NCBI RefSeq assembly: GCF_000344685.1
Contig: NW_006920412.1
Coordinates: 1,829,674 to 1,893,673 of the forward strand
DNA: 64,000 nucleotides
Source of the DNA: Gloeophyllum trabeum ATCC 11539
Lineage: Eukaryota; Basidiomycota; Agaricomycetes; Gloeophyllales; Gloeophyllaceae
Direction of reading: 5' to 3'
This document shows positions 22,301-32,600 of the stretch, one piece after another; the stretch's first letter is position 1, and the number at the start of each line of letters is the position of its first letter. The position numbers and the translations under genes were made by a program. The notes beneath the pieces are model-generated. The model did not search any database. It saw only the letters and a program-made list of their open reading frames with translations, and was not told the origin of the DNA.

Positions 22301-23937
22301 TGTGAATCGACAAGACGGACCAAGCTCCGGACGCTGTAGGACGATATGCCCGTCTTCCCTCATTTTTCCGGTGAAATGAATTTTCCCGCCGTACCAGCCG
22401 TCGTTGCCTTCGCCCCCACCAACGTCCACTCCCAAGCAACCGCTCGGATTATTCCGCAGAGTTTCGACTTCTCGATCGAGCTCTTTCCAGGGCGACTGAT
22501 ATGGCATGAGCGACTATGGGGGGATGAGCACGTCGCACTCACCTTCGCCATCATCTCCTTCGCAAACATCGTACTATACAGGTGGTCGCGTTTTGTGGCC
22601 GCGCCCTCCAATATATTTTCGGCAAGGAACTGGGCGGTATCAGGTGCCATTTGAGCGTTTGCTTCTGCGTTGCCGCAGTTACGGCGCCGCAGGCTATCCA
22701 GCCACTGCAACTGGATGGAGCCGTAAGTTATGAACTCTTCCTCACTCCGGGATTCCAGATTTTTGATATTTTCGATTGTCATGAACCGGGCTATCTCCCA
22801 CTGTACGCCAAGCGGGAATGCCCTGGCGTCGAATATGTTCTTGTACCGTGCATCGTGTGACTAGATAGAATGATTGTGAGCGGACCTGAACATTGCACTC
22901 TGGACGCGAGCTGGATTACAATTATGACAGGTTTCTCCGGAGGTTCTCCCTCGTATATGAGGCAGGGTAGCTTGCGGCGGGTGATCCTTGACTCGGGGAC
23001 ACCGACAGAATCAGGCTCTCTGGATTTCCTTTTCTGTGGGACCGTCAAAGCAGACGTAGGTCTATGTCTAGAGGAGCCTGCAACCCCAACCGATGTCGAA
23101 CCACTGGGGACTATGATGACATTAACGTCCGCTTTATCATTAGAAATGAACGACTTGCATGACTTCGATTTAGCGCATGTAGTAAGAGACGGCGCTGGGC
23201 CAGACGTAGTAGCGGATGTGGTTGAAGTAGAAGGGGCTGATACTTGCGTCTTATGTGAGAAATGCAGATACAGTGTCCTTCTCGGGTCTCACCAGTTCTC
23301 TCAAATATCCTGGACGACGACGACTTTGACGAATCCTTCGAGCTGACAGGTTCAGTCGCAGTCACCGAGTCTAAGCGGATCGTTGGATATGCTTCACCTG
23401 TGCGTAATAGCTACAGCGGACTTACCGGCGGTTTTCGACGAAGTGGTCGACAAGGGCGGGTCTAACGCATCCGCCGTATTTAGTGAACGCTGCACTATAG
23501 TCACGTCATTAGATCCTCGAAGTCATCTGGAAGAAGCGTCCGTTGAACTCACAGTCTTCAATATCAATGTCAAAAAAGCTCTCGTCGGGCAAACTTTCAT
23601 AAGCATCCTGAATGGACGGGTTACATCGGACGCGCGCTTGAGATAGCGTCCGACTAGACGGTGCTAACCTGAGATGACCCTCGAGACAGGGCCTCGGGCT
23701 TAGGTACAGTAACCTCTTCCTCATCGTCATCCACGACGATGACCTCTGGATCCACGGCTGGTGCTTTGCCTTTGCCGGTAACCGGCGCATCGTCTCCTAA
23801 TACTGACGGCGCAAGACTCGTCTCAGACGAGCGTGCACCTTGGAATATCACTCACGCTCGTCGCAGTTGACACATTCATCGAGGTCCGGGAAGTCAGAAC
23901 CGAATTCGAAGTCACTCAGATCCTCCTCTGCCATCAT
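19363..23937 (-). CDS. RNA-dependent RNA polymerase of the RNAi pathway (RdRP)
   Basis: Cellular RNA-dependent RNA polymerase (QDE-1/RDR family) that makes double-stranded RNA for silencing. The catalytic motif GDYDGD is at 20471-20488, reading into KVLAIWQPEITNSF. Other family blocks are VQWEIARFM, GGKIHFTGKMREDG, RPELGPSCRFTRKYGSAS, MTDGCGFVNR and IPDPVGVLEAGE-type text before TNVIIGDVVV. The N-terminus from ATG 23937 (MMAEEDLSDFEFGSDFPDLD) is an acidic and Ser-rich stretch of over 250 residues, spliced by introns of about 53-61 nt that keep the frame open. A DDD/E-rich loop lies near 21180-21225. The C-terminal 250 residues are mostly charged helices ending at 19363. Total length is over 1,100 aa. 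No premature stop is seen in the core. A start further upstream is possible. Confidence 0.88.
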
Positions 23938-24409
23938 TCCCAAGCGCGTCACGCCCGACGTCGACGCGTTGCCCAAATGCAGTAAAGCGGCAGTGCCAGC
24001 GATCAGAATGGAATCCCCACGTCAAGACTCCAGAAATACCGAGGTTCCAAGGTGGCTGAGGTAGAAATTCCAGGTGAATATGCAAGATGGTTGAGGCAGA
24101 TACGGAGAGGGTGCTGCGAACGTGCAGCCTCGACGCGGTTGAGGGTCGTGCAAAGTCCGCCATCAGGCCAGCGATACTGCTGCGAAGCGAGGGCCCTGTC
24201 ACGTGCGACGCGTTGTGGGCGCGTCCGAGATTTAGATCCGGGCTTTGCATACATTCCAGTTGATCCGCTCCGAGGGAGTGCTTTGGTTCCGTTTCTCAGA
24301 GCCGACACGGATACATTCTACACAGTCGGACACAAAAGCACTGGACTACTCGAGGATAAAGCAGTTTGCAATCAACCGGAACCTTCCTGAAGCTCAAATT
24401 TACTAGTAC

Positions 24410-24973
24410 TTAGCCGGTGGAAGACGTACTGGTGTGGCCTTCCTCCGAGTTAGGGGGTGTTCTCGAAACCACTTCAAACTGCATACTGTCTGAACCATAT
24501 CCAAAGGAGATCCTCCCCTTAGAATGAGGGTCTTTCCAGGAACCCTGATACATATCACCTGTGGATGGAGGCCCAGCTGGACACAGATGAGCTCTGCTCA
24601 GCGGGAGGCCGTGCAAATCCCCGACACATTGAGGCAAATTTTCTAACGCGTAAGAGGCAACGTCCTTTGCCCGATCGTCTAGTATTCGGTAATTACTCTA
24701 ATGGTGACGGCTGATCATACGGTACGAACAGGCCTCTGGCTCTGAACGCTCAGCACTCAAGCCACCACCGAATATGGTGAGTCTCACAGTTGGTATTTCG
24801 ATATCATTTCGTCGATAATAGAAATCACTTCAAAAGCATCGAGCGTACCTCCTCGCGCAGGATTGTGGCGCTGTGTCCGAGTTGAAGTTGGCTTGGGGGG
24901 CCCGCTTTCTCCAAGTGCCCCACCAGCGAGGGATCTCTTCAGCCTTTTGTCGCTCGGCCAAGCGGCCTCAAAC
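24410..24973 (-). CDS. Uncharacterised protein, 5' end not resolved
   Basis: A minus-strand frame reads like coding sequence. One exon (about 24973-24807) holds a basic segment, SLAGGALGESGPPKPTSTR, and then GTLDAFEVISIIDEMISKYQ. A second exon ending at stop 24410 gives NYRILDDRAKDVASYALENL followed by PQCVGDLHGLPLSRAHLCP and ends in TPPNSEEGHTSTSSTG. An intron of about 93 nt joins them in phase. I find no ATG for the first exon and cannot name a family. It could be an eroded gene or the 3' end of one whose 5' exons I cannot see. Confidence 0.4.
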
Positions 24974-24997
24974 CTGGATGAGCGGATATTAAGACTC

Positions 24998-25256
24998 GCT
25001 CAAATGCTGGGAAGCCACTTTGGTCACGGACGCCGCGCTCAGCGCTCAATACCTCCTGCTATTCAATGATCACAGGCTCATGGGCGAGGGCATAGCGAAG
25101 AGGCTCGCCTCGGTGGCCGCGGAAGTGCTAGGGCGTCCTCACCATATGAAAAAACATACGGCCGGGGATCCTTTCACAACGCCTGGCATTCAAGCGGCAC
25201 AGAGGTCCTTCACCTACGTCAAGACGCAGCGAGTGGCGACCCGTCTGGCCAGCTAG
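24998..25256 (+). CDS. Short open frame of unknown function, possibly an exon
   Basis: The plus strand is open for 85 codons with protein-like composition, including DAALSAQYLLLFNDHRLM, EGIAKRLASVAAEVLGRPHH and GDPFTTPGIQAAQRSFTYVK. The first ATG is inside the frame at about 25079. It may be an exon of the cysteine-rich reading frame just downstream, but I found no phase-compatible intron of normal length between them. No family recognised. Confidence 0.3.
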
Positions 25257-25282
25257 TGCTTCATACGAGGAATATACACTAT

Positions 25283-25770
25283 CTTTAAGGATGGACCTGC
25301 GCTTGCGGATGCACGGTAGCCGGAGGGACGTGTGACAAGGCTTGCGATGGTCGGTACGGTCGTATCATTCCCTCTGCATGCGGACCAGCACTCTGTGTCT
25401 GGCCACACCACTCACATTCTTTATGTAGCAGCAGCGGCTTAAGCCACAAGTCTTCCCCAGTGGAATTGGTGATCCGTCGGAATACGACCCAGGCGGCGGT
25501 AACCCTAACTGCGTCGGGAAACCTGCGCAGTTGCACATGCCATGCCCGTACGTCGGCGCGAGGTCGGTCATACAATTTGATAATGGTTATCCAAAGGTGT
25601 GCCACGCAGGAGAACGTTGCGGGTTTCGCAGTGTCTCTCGTGTCCCGCAGCGAGCCATGTTTTGGTCTGCTGACTATGCTGCGCGCGCGAGTAAGGAGTC
25701 CCTGAGATGTGTCGGAATGTGTAACTTGAATGCCTATGGAAGTTCAAGAAATCTGCGGGCAGTCGAATAG
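25283..25770 (+). CDS. Candidate cysteine-rich protein, 5' end unresolved
   Basis: After a possible acceptor (TTTAAG at 25282-25287) the plus strand reads GWTCACGCTVAGGTCDKACD, with seven cysteines in about 35 residues if continued. A 56 nt intron (from about 25390) leads in phase into FFPSGIGDPSEYDPGGGNPN, then NCVGKPAQLHMPCPYVGARS and NGYPKVCHAGERCGF, with stop at 25770. No ATG or signal peptide is visible upstream, so this may be the 3' part of a gene or a decayed one. The cysteine spacing matches no family I know. Confidence 0.33.
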
Positions 25771-26015
25771 AAGACTATGTACTGTATACTCTGGGCCTAA
25801 GAGAGGGGTAATATAATATTGGATGATAGCAAGATAGCGACGGCTTTCGCGGCAGAGGGGCGTTATCATCAGAAATTAGAGACAGCGGGACCTTGGATAT
25901 GAAAGGGGTAATGTTATTATCTCCGAGACCTCCGATTGGTACAAGTGATACGGATACAGATGTGAGAGGAAAGCAGCCGATATAACCTGATATGGAGAAT
26001 ATGCGGACGGGACGG

Positions 26016-26592
26016 CTAGAGGACCTTGAGCTTGGAGTCGATGACCTGCTTGGTAAGGCCCTCTGCGCCGTCGCGGACCTCGATGACCTTGCTCACGTCG
26101 GCCTGTACGCGTGTGAGCATTAACGCGTAGATAGATAAGAAGAGGCACGCACGGTGTTCTGAAAGTCGAGAAAGGCAGAGGCGTGGAGGGTGAGGAGCCC
26201 GATCTCGCTGGACGTGGGGGCCCAGTTGATGAGGACGAGCGGGAAGGACTTGCGCCCGTCGGGGTGGGCGAGCTCGTAGGAGAGGAGGACGTAGCGCGGG
26301 GAGTTTTCGGGGAGCTCTAGAGAGATACGCTGTAGATGGCAGGAAAATGGCAAGGGAGGATAGCTCGCACCGTCTGCTAGGTCCTCGGGGGAGATGTCGT
26401 CGAAGGTGTCGACCTCCTCCATGACGAGCTTCTGCTTGTTGACGCGGACGACCATCGCGGCGTGGCCGGCATTTCTGCGGGCGAAGCGGAAGTTGCGGAG
26501 GGAGTCCTTGAGGGCCTGGGGGATGTCGACGGTGTGCGACTGCAGCGGTGGTCAGAGCACTGAGCACTGCAGACTTGCAACAGACTGACCAT
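26016..26592 (-). CDS. Glia maturation factor-like ADF/cofilin domain protein
   Basis: ADF-H fold protein of the GMF group (yeast Aim7), which debranches Arp2/3 actin networks. Four exons (26592-26590, 26539-26371, 26316-26153, 26102-26016) sum to 423 nt, 140 aa plus stop. The first exon is just the ATG. The protein reads SHTVDIPQALKDSLRNFRFA, VVRVNKQKLVMEEVDTFDDI, LPENSPRYVLLSYELAHPDG, APTSSEIGLLTLHASAF and ends DVSKVIEVRDGAEGLTKQV-IDSKLKVL. Length and the RYVLLSYE and TSSEIGLLTL blocks match GMF better than cofilin. It is divergent from the MFS gene with 49 bp between start codons. Confidence 0.92.
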
Positions 26593-26641
26593 GATGGGTG
26601 TGCGAGGCAGAGGCCGATAAGATAACCCGGCTGCTATATTA

Positions 26642-29050
26642 ATGCCAATGCCCCGAGCCTCCTCCTCGTCCCCCACGATGTCCTCGCGCCGCCCAACGCC
26701 CTCCCGCCTGCGCCCGGGCATCGGCTCGCGCAACGCCTCCCGCGTCTCCGCCACCTACCTCCCCGACGGCCCCGCCGACCTCATCCTCCCCGACGGGCCC
26801 GTGGGCGAGCACACCGCAGAGCTCCTCCATGAGTTCATCCACCCCCACAGGCACGAGGGCGAAGACACCCTCGTCGAGGACGACGACGCCGGGGACGACG
26901 ACGAGGAGCGCGAGATCGACGCAGAGTGGGAGGCCAGGAAGGCCCTGCCGTGGTGGAGGACGCCCTCGCCGTACTGGTATGTCCTTTCTCATTGCAGCCC
27001 ACGCCCTTGCTCATTCCCGCTCCCCAGGTTCCTCGCCATGATCCCCTTCTCCTCGCTCACCATGTCCGCCATCATGGCGCCCAAGATCGAGATCATGACC
27101 CGCATTGCCTGCAGAACCCACAAGCCAGAGTACACCTCCCATACCCCTGCAGATGCCGGCGGGGTCTATATGCCCAGCGCAGTCTACGTCCCGTCCCCAG
27201 ACCTGGGGAGCTTCTCGCCTTCACTCAATGCGACTGTCCCGTCTATCGGAACCGATGGAGGGATGGAAGTGTCTATCATGTACACCCCCGCTGAGCGCGA
27301 ACTGTACAAGAAGGAGCAATCGCTTTGCGCAAAGGATCCTGTCGTCCAAGCCGCCGTGGCCAAGCTCAATACTGGTAAGGACCCGATAATTTACTAATAA
27401 CCTAGCACTCATTCCCGCTCTGTCTAGTTATACTGGCAAGCACCGGCATCCTGGGTTTCATCTCGACCGCTTGGTGGGGCGCAGTAAGTCTCCATCTCCC
27501 TATGCTCTCTAGCTCATCTACTTATGCACCCATCCAGCTCTCCGACCGGCACGGCCGCGTCTTCGTCCTGCGCTTCACCGTCCTCGGGCTGCTCATCCAG
27601 CTCTCCAACTTTATCTTCGTCGCGCACTACTCGCAGTACATCCCCGGCGGGTACTGGTTCCTCGTGGTCAGCGCCGTCATCGAGGGCGCCCTCGGAGGTA
27701 CGCTTTCTCTTCTTCTTCTTCCGCACACTCCCAACCCAGCTAAACGCATACCACGCACCATCGAACAGGGATCACAACCGCTGCCGCGGCCACGCACGCC
27801 TACATCGCTGACTGCACGCCCCCCGCCTCGCGCTCGCGCCTCTTCTCCCTCCAGCTCGGCCTCCTCTTCACGGGCACCGCCATCGGGCCCACGCTCGGCG
27901 GGCTCGTCGTGCGCTTCACGCAGGACCTCCTCTCGCTCTTCTACATCGCGCTCGCCATCGACTCCGCCTACGCCTTCATGGTCTGGTGCGTCGTCCCGGA
28001 GAGCCTCACCGCGCCGGAGATGCGCCGCGCGCGCGCGAACCACGTCGGCGACGACGCGCGCAGGGGCGTGCTCGGCGTCTTCAGCCCGCTCGCGGTGTTC
28101 GTGCCCGCTAAGCGCGGCCGCGGGAAGGGACGCGATTGGAGCTTGACGCTCGTGGCGGCTGCGTTTGGGCTGGTGATCCTTAACTTTGGCGGCATCACGT
28201 ACAAGTTCCAGTATGCGGCGAGCCAGTTTGGGTGGGGCTCTGAGGCGGTGAGTGTGCAGTGCTTTGCAAGGAGCCAAGCTAATGGTATTGCATCAGCTGG
28301 GGTACTGGCTGAGCTTGGTCGGCGCGTCGAGGGCGTTCCATCTGACTATCTTGCTACCTCGTAAGTCTTGCGCTGCTTACTCTACCCATATCCGCCACTA
28401 ATCCCCGCCCAGTCATCATCCACCTCTTCAAGCCCAAACCCCCGCCGATCCAGCTGCCCACGTCCCCCTCCGAGCCGCTCTCCCCCGGCTCCTCCACCGC
28501 TCCACCCCCCCTCGCGCCCAAAGCCCCCGCCTCGCCCTCCTTCGACCTCCTCCTCGCGCGCGGCTCGCTCCTCGTCGACGTCCTCGCCTACACGCTCATG
28601 CCGCTCGCGCCCACGGGCGGCGCCTTCACGCTCGCCGCCGTGCTCGGCAGCCTCGGCGGCGGCTTCGGGCCCGCCGCGCAGAGCCTCGCGCTCGAGCTGT
28701 ACGCGCGGCAGGGCGGGCGCGAGACGGGGCGCCTCTTTGGCGCGTGGAGCGTCGTGCAGGTGCTCGCGTCGCAGGTGCTCGGCCCCGCGGTGTACGGCGT
28801 GACGTATGTGCGCACCGTGCGCACCGTCCCGCAGGCGATCTTCTTTTTGTCCGCGGGCGGCGTCGCGCTGTCGTTTCTGCTGCTCGCGCTGATTCGGCTG
28901 CCGAAGGAGGACGGGGGTGGGGATGTGGAGGAGGCGGAGGGACGGCGCTCTTTGGGGAGGGAGGAGACGTTGGTGGGGGATGTCGGGGAGGACAGGGGGC
29001 GAAAGGCGAAGGCGAAGAGCGTGGTGGGGGAAAGTGAGGAGGAAGTCTGA
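26642..29050 (+). CDS. Major facilitator superfamily transporter
   Basis: Multi-span transporter with a long acidic N-terminus (about 100 aa, ending WRTPSPYW) before the first span. The signature motif A between spans 2 and 3 is seen as GALSDRHGRVFVLRF, preceded by GILGFISTAWW. Later spans include GGYWFLVVSAVIEGALGG, GLLFTGTAIGPTLGGL and AIFFLSAGGVALSFLLLALI. A large Pro/Ser loop (about 28420-28540) separates the two halves. About six introns are needed; exons of each span are in phase as far as I traced. The region is unusually GC-rich, with long spurious frames on both strands. The substrate is unknown; the layout recalls tetracycline- or folate-type MFS carriers. Confidence 0.85.
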
Positions 29051-29334
29051 GGTGTGCTGTGTATGATATTTATTGACCCTGGCCCTCTCGGACGCTCGAG
29101 TGTTGTTCGTTTACGTTTTCGGTCACGACTTTTCTCCACACATTCACGGCGTAGATAGACATATTGTTCTGTAAGATAGTAATCCAGGTTCATACGAAGT
29201 TCACAACATTAGTTATTGTTACACGACATGGTGTAGTGATTAGTATACAATCCAAAGGGTATCCGCATCGGATATCGACAGGGTACAAGGAACAAATGTC
29301 CGGTATACAAAAACAAATAACGACATGACTAGAA

Positions 29335-30892
29335 CTACTTTCCTTGCAAATACGACTCCACAGTCCGGGCGTAGTAGTTGTCGAAGGGCACCACGAACGA
29401 GCGCACCCTCCACCACCGCCAGAAGGTGTAGAACAGCGACCCGCCAACGAGGGCGGCAAGGCCGAGCAAGGCGGAGCCGGCACCGATGAGGATGAGCACC
29501 AGCCAGGTAAAGCCAACCACGCGGTCAAGCGTGCGGCCGAGGTAGCGCTTCAGGTTGGCGCGAGGGTCTGGAGTGGGGCGGTAGGAAGGCGGGAGACGGA
29601 GTGTTGGGGAAGTGGCCGTGCTGGTGTTAGAGACGGAAGGCAGAGAGAGGAGAGCCACGATTGGTTTCTGAGGTCGGGTTAGCAGTAGAAAGGTGTACAT
29701 GGATAAAAGGTCTTACATGGTCTGAGGTGGTATATGATGGTATAGAGGTGTATAGCAGGTTCTCTATATTAGACTCGGTCGGATTTTCGGGCGAGTCGGT
29801 ATGTGTGACATAGAGCACTCGGTCTGTCCATGAAGGCGTGCGCAGCATGCTGGATGAACTAGGTCAGCCTCTTTCGTATAGCAAAAAAAGGTCACGCAGC
29901 GTACCTGTACTTCTCCACCTCACCGAGCTGGTGCTTGTATGTGCACTTGAACTTCCAAAACTGGCCTTCTCTAAGACCAACGAAAGCGCTGCCCTTGCTC
30001 TTCTCAAGGAGGAGCTGATCGTGCTCCTTCAAACTCTCCCTGTCCGCCTCAGATTCCAGAGCTTTCACAAAGTCAGCCCGTTTGGTGATACCGGATAGGG
30101 GGTGGGAGGATGGGAGAGACACTCGGAAGTTCAGGTCTCCGAAGAAAAATAGGTGGGAGGTGGAGTACATGGTGGTGGGCGACGTAGAGTCGGAATTGGG
30201 AAGAGGGGGGAAGAGCAGAGTCCGGACGATGTGATGATAGTCGGATATTCGTGAAGAGAGTTTATGTTCGTGCGCAGTAAGATGCGCACAGACGAAACTG
30301 CAGCACTCATCACTCGGTGAGGACATACGAGAAGGAGGTTGTAAGGACGCACGTAAACACCTCCCCGGCCCCTCCATCGTCTCCAGCAACGCGGAAACGT
30401 ACCCCGACGGCACCCTTATTGCCCATGAACAACGGCCCACATCCTGTCCATTGTGTCTGAACATCGCAGACTTTCCTCGCTACGCCGCCGTCACGGCCAT
30501 ACACCAGGAGGGCGACCCCCACATTCACGATCTTCGCTATGAGGGTATACTTCTCCTTGTTCGGCGCATAGGCCTCGATTTGCGACAGTATAAGGTCATC
30601 CCGCTGGTTAATGACTCTCTTTGAGAGGCCCGAAACTGTGGAGTATGATGGTGTGAGTGTACTTGCATAACGAAGTATTCCTGAACTTACAGCCAAGGTG
30701 CAGAGGCAGTAGCTCCTGGAACCCGACTGCAACGATGTCCGGTGCTCTAGGCTCTCGAGACAGAAAGTTGGACACTTGTAAGGTCGGAGACAGCCAGTCT
30801 ACGAGGTCCTGGGGTAGCCCGAATATTCCTTGCAAATTGGTGTTATACGAAGCGATCTGAACGAGCAAGCGGTCTTGGTTATGGATTGACAT
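29335..30892 (-). CDS. Inositol polyphosphate 5-phosphatase with C-terminal membrane span
   Basis: Endonuclease/exonuclease/phosphatase-fold enzyme that removes the 5-phosphate from phosphoinositides. The start at 30892 gives MSIHNQDRLLVQIASYNTNL, then PDIVAVGFQELLPLHLG (metal-binding E). Next come GPLFMGNKGAVGVRFRV, FVCAHLTAHE, LFFFGDLNFRVSLPS and SWTDRVLYVTHTD, all in the family order with catalytic Asn, Asp and His residues in place. After the catalytic domain is a short linker and one hydrophobic span (GFTWLVLILIGAGSALLGLA), so the enzyme is probably tail-anchored to an internal membrane. Stop at 29335. Five to six short introns. Confidence 0.9.
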
Positions 30893-31179
30893 CGCGGCTG
30901 CCAGTCAGAACCGTCGGGCACGCAGAGGATAGTTCACAACCGGTACTTGTAGATGTCAGAATTCTCCGGACTAGAACGGTACTCTCCAAGTACTCTCAGC
31001 GCACATATACGGCGCAGTTACTTACCAGCCTTGCACATGCAACAAGCAATGCAGCTTGGAAAGGCAGATCGACGCCTCAATGGTCCAGATGAGGTCATCA
31101 TTATAGGTGCCGAAACTAAAAGCTGAGCACTTTGCTGAACCTGTACAAACATGCATTGCGAAGCAAAGCGAGCGGTGTA

Positions 31180-32341
31180 TTACTCTCTGGGTATGAAGGG
31201 ACTGGTACGCATAGCAGGAGCCTCGATGACTGGGGGAAGGTCCTTCGCCAACTCTGCAGTTCCTGCGGGGAAGGGCAGATCATCGACACCCTTTGGAAGC
31301 ACCTTCTCATACAATGCCTTGGCATGGTTATGTTTGGCAGCGAAGACCAGGGTCTTCTTCGCGTCTTGCACCATGACATGCGCGTCGTCGACGCCTGGGA
31401 CGCACCCGCGAACGAAAACGAGGTTGAGTGTACTATCCACTCGAATAACCTTCAGATTCTGTGTTGTTATCCGTTCTCCACCTAATCGACCAGGCATCTT
31501 CTTCCCTGGCCATATACGACCGGGATCCTATGTTACACTGAATCAGCTCAGCACAAAGGAGGAGATCAGGGTAGCGACAGACCTGGTGGGCACCCATAGC
31601 ACCGCTGGAACGGTGTGATATCGAGACACCGTGACTAGCCCGAAGACCCTTGAAATTCCAGCGTTTCATACCGCCCTGGAAGCCTTTGCCGATACTGAAA
31701 GGGGATATGACAAACCAAACCGCTGAGAGCATATTGATGGGAACGTACGACTTGGCAATAACATCGACATACTGGCCAGGAACAAAGTGAACAGCAGAAA
31801 GTACTGTGCCTAACAAGCTCTTAGGACTCGGAGCCAGAAAGCAGTGATGTGTCCACGAACCGACCGGGACATGCGCATCCGGAGTAACTGGGAACTCCTT
31901 CACTATCTGCTTCGGGGCCACACCTGCCTTCTCGAAATGCCCTAGCATTTGGGCAGTTGTGTTCTTGGCTCTTTTGTCAGTTGCAGCGACTTGCACAGCG
32001 TGATATTCTGACTTGTCCTTGCGGACGGTCTTGATATTTGCAGTCACTTGACAATTATCCAACTTTCATGACCGTTCAAGTCAAATATTGACGGTTTAAA
32101 ATGCCCTGAAGCATACCTGAAGAACAGTGACGGGATGGCGTGCTCCCTGGTCATCCCACATAGCCGTCATGCCCCGCTTCCTCGCAATAACACCAGTCCG
32201 CATTGAATTCGGCGTCCATTTCACGGCCTGCTTGCCCTTGTCCACAGCTTGCACCGGAGTTGCCTGTTTCACGGCCGTGGAGTGTATCTCCCTACAAAGT
32301 AAGGATGCCGAGCGAGGATTGAGCGACCATATCCGCATCAT
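31180..32341 (-). CDS. MRPL9: Mitochondrial ribosomal protein uL3m
   Basis: Large-subunit mitochondrial ribosomal protein, bacterial L3 family. The first ATG in frame is 32341 and gives MMRIWSLNPRSASLLCREIH, a basic presequence-like N-terminus. Next are MRTGVIARKRGMTAMWDDQG, HFEKAGVAPKQIVKEF, the L3 signature GKGFQGGMKRWNFKG followed by ASHGVSISHRSSGAMG, then PGKKMPGRLGGERITTQNLK and ending AMRTSPFIPRE. About five exons. The divergent neighbour is the RRN6-like gene, 259 bp away start to start. Confidence 0.93.
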
Positions 32342-32600
32342 AACGCCGTGGAAGATGTGTTGCAATTGTATGAACCCCCTGCGGCTGCAGGCGCTGAGGC
32401 CGCTGCCTTGGACGTGACACTGAAATTATATGTCACGTGCCCCAGTGTCACTTTCGTACCTATATGTAGTCTCAGTTTCTCCTTCCCCGTCCTCGAAGGT
32501 GAGTCGGCTTTATTGGGTGGTTTCATCTTAGACGCAACTTGGGTATATGCATATTGCAGGGGCATACTGCGCCTGATCACCTTGCTGGCCGTCAAATGGA

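Noticed and set aside
23840..23900. Apparent frameshift in the RdRP N-terminus
   Set aside because: A normal 53 nt intron restores the frame; the same holds for four other breaks.
27502..28800. Long Arg/Ser/Pro-rich frames on both strands of the MFS gene
   Set aside because: High GC opens all frames; only the frame with membrane spans and motif A is coherent.
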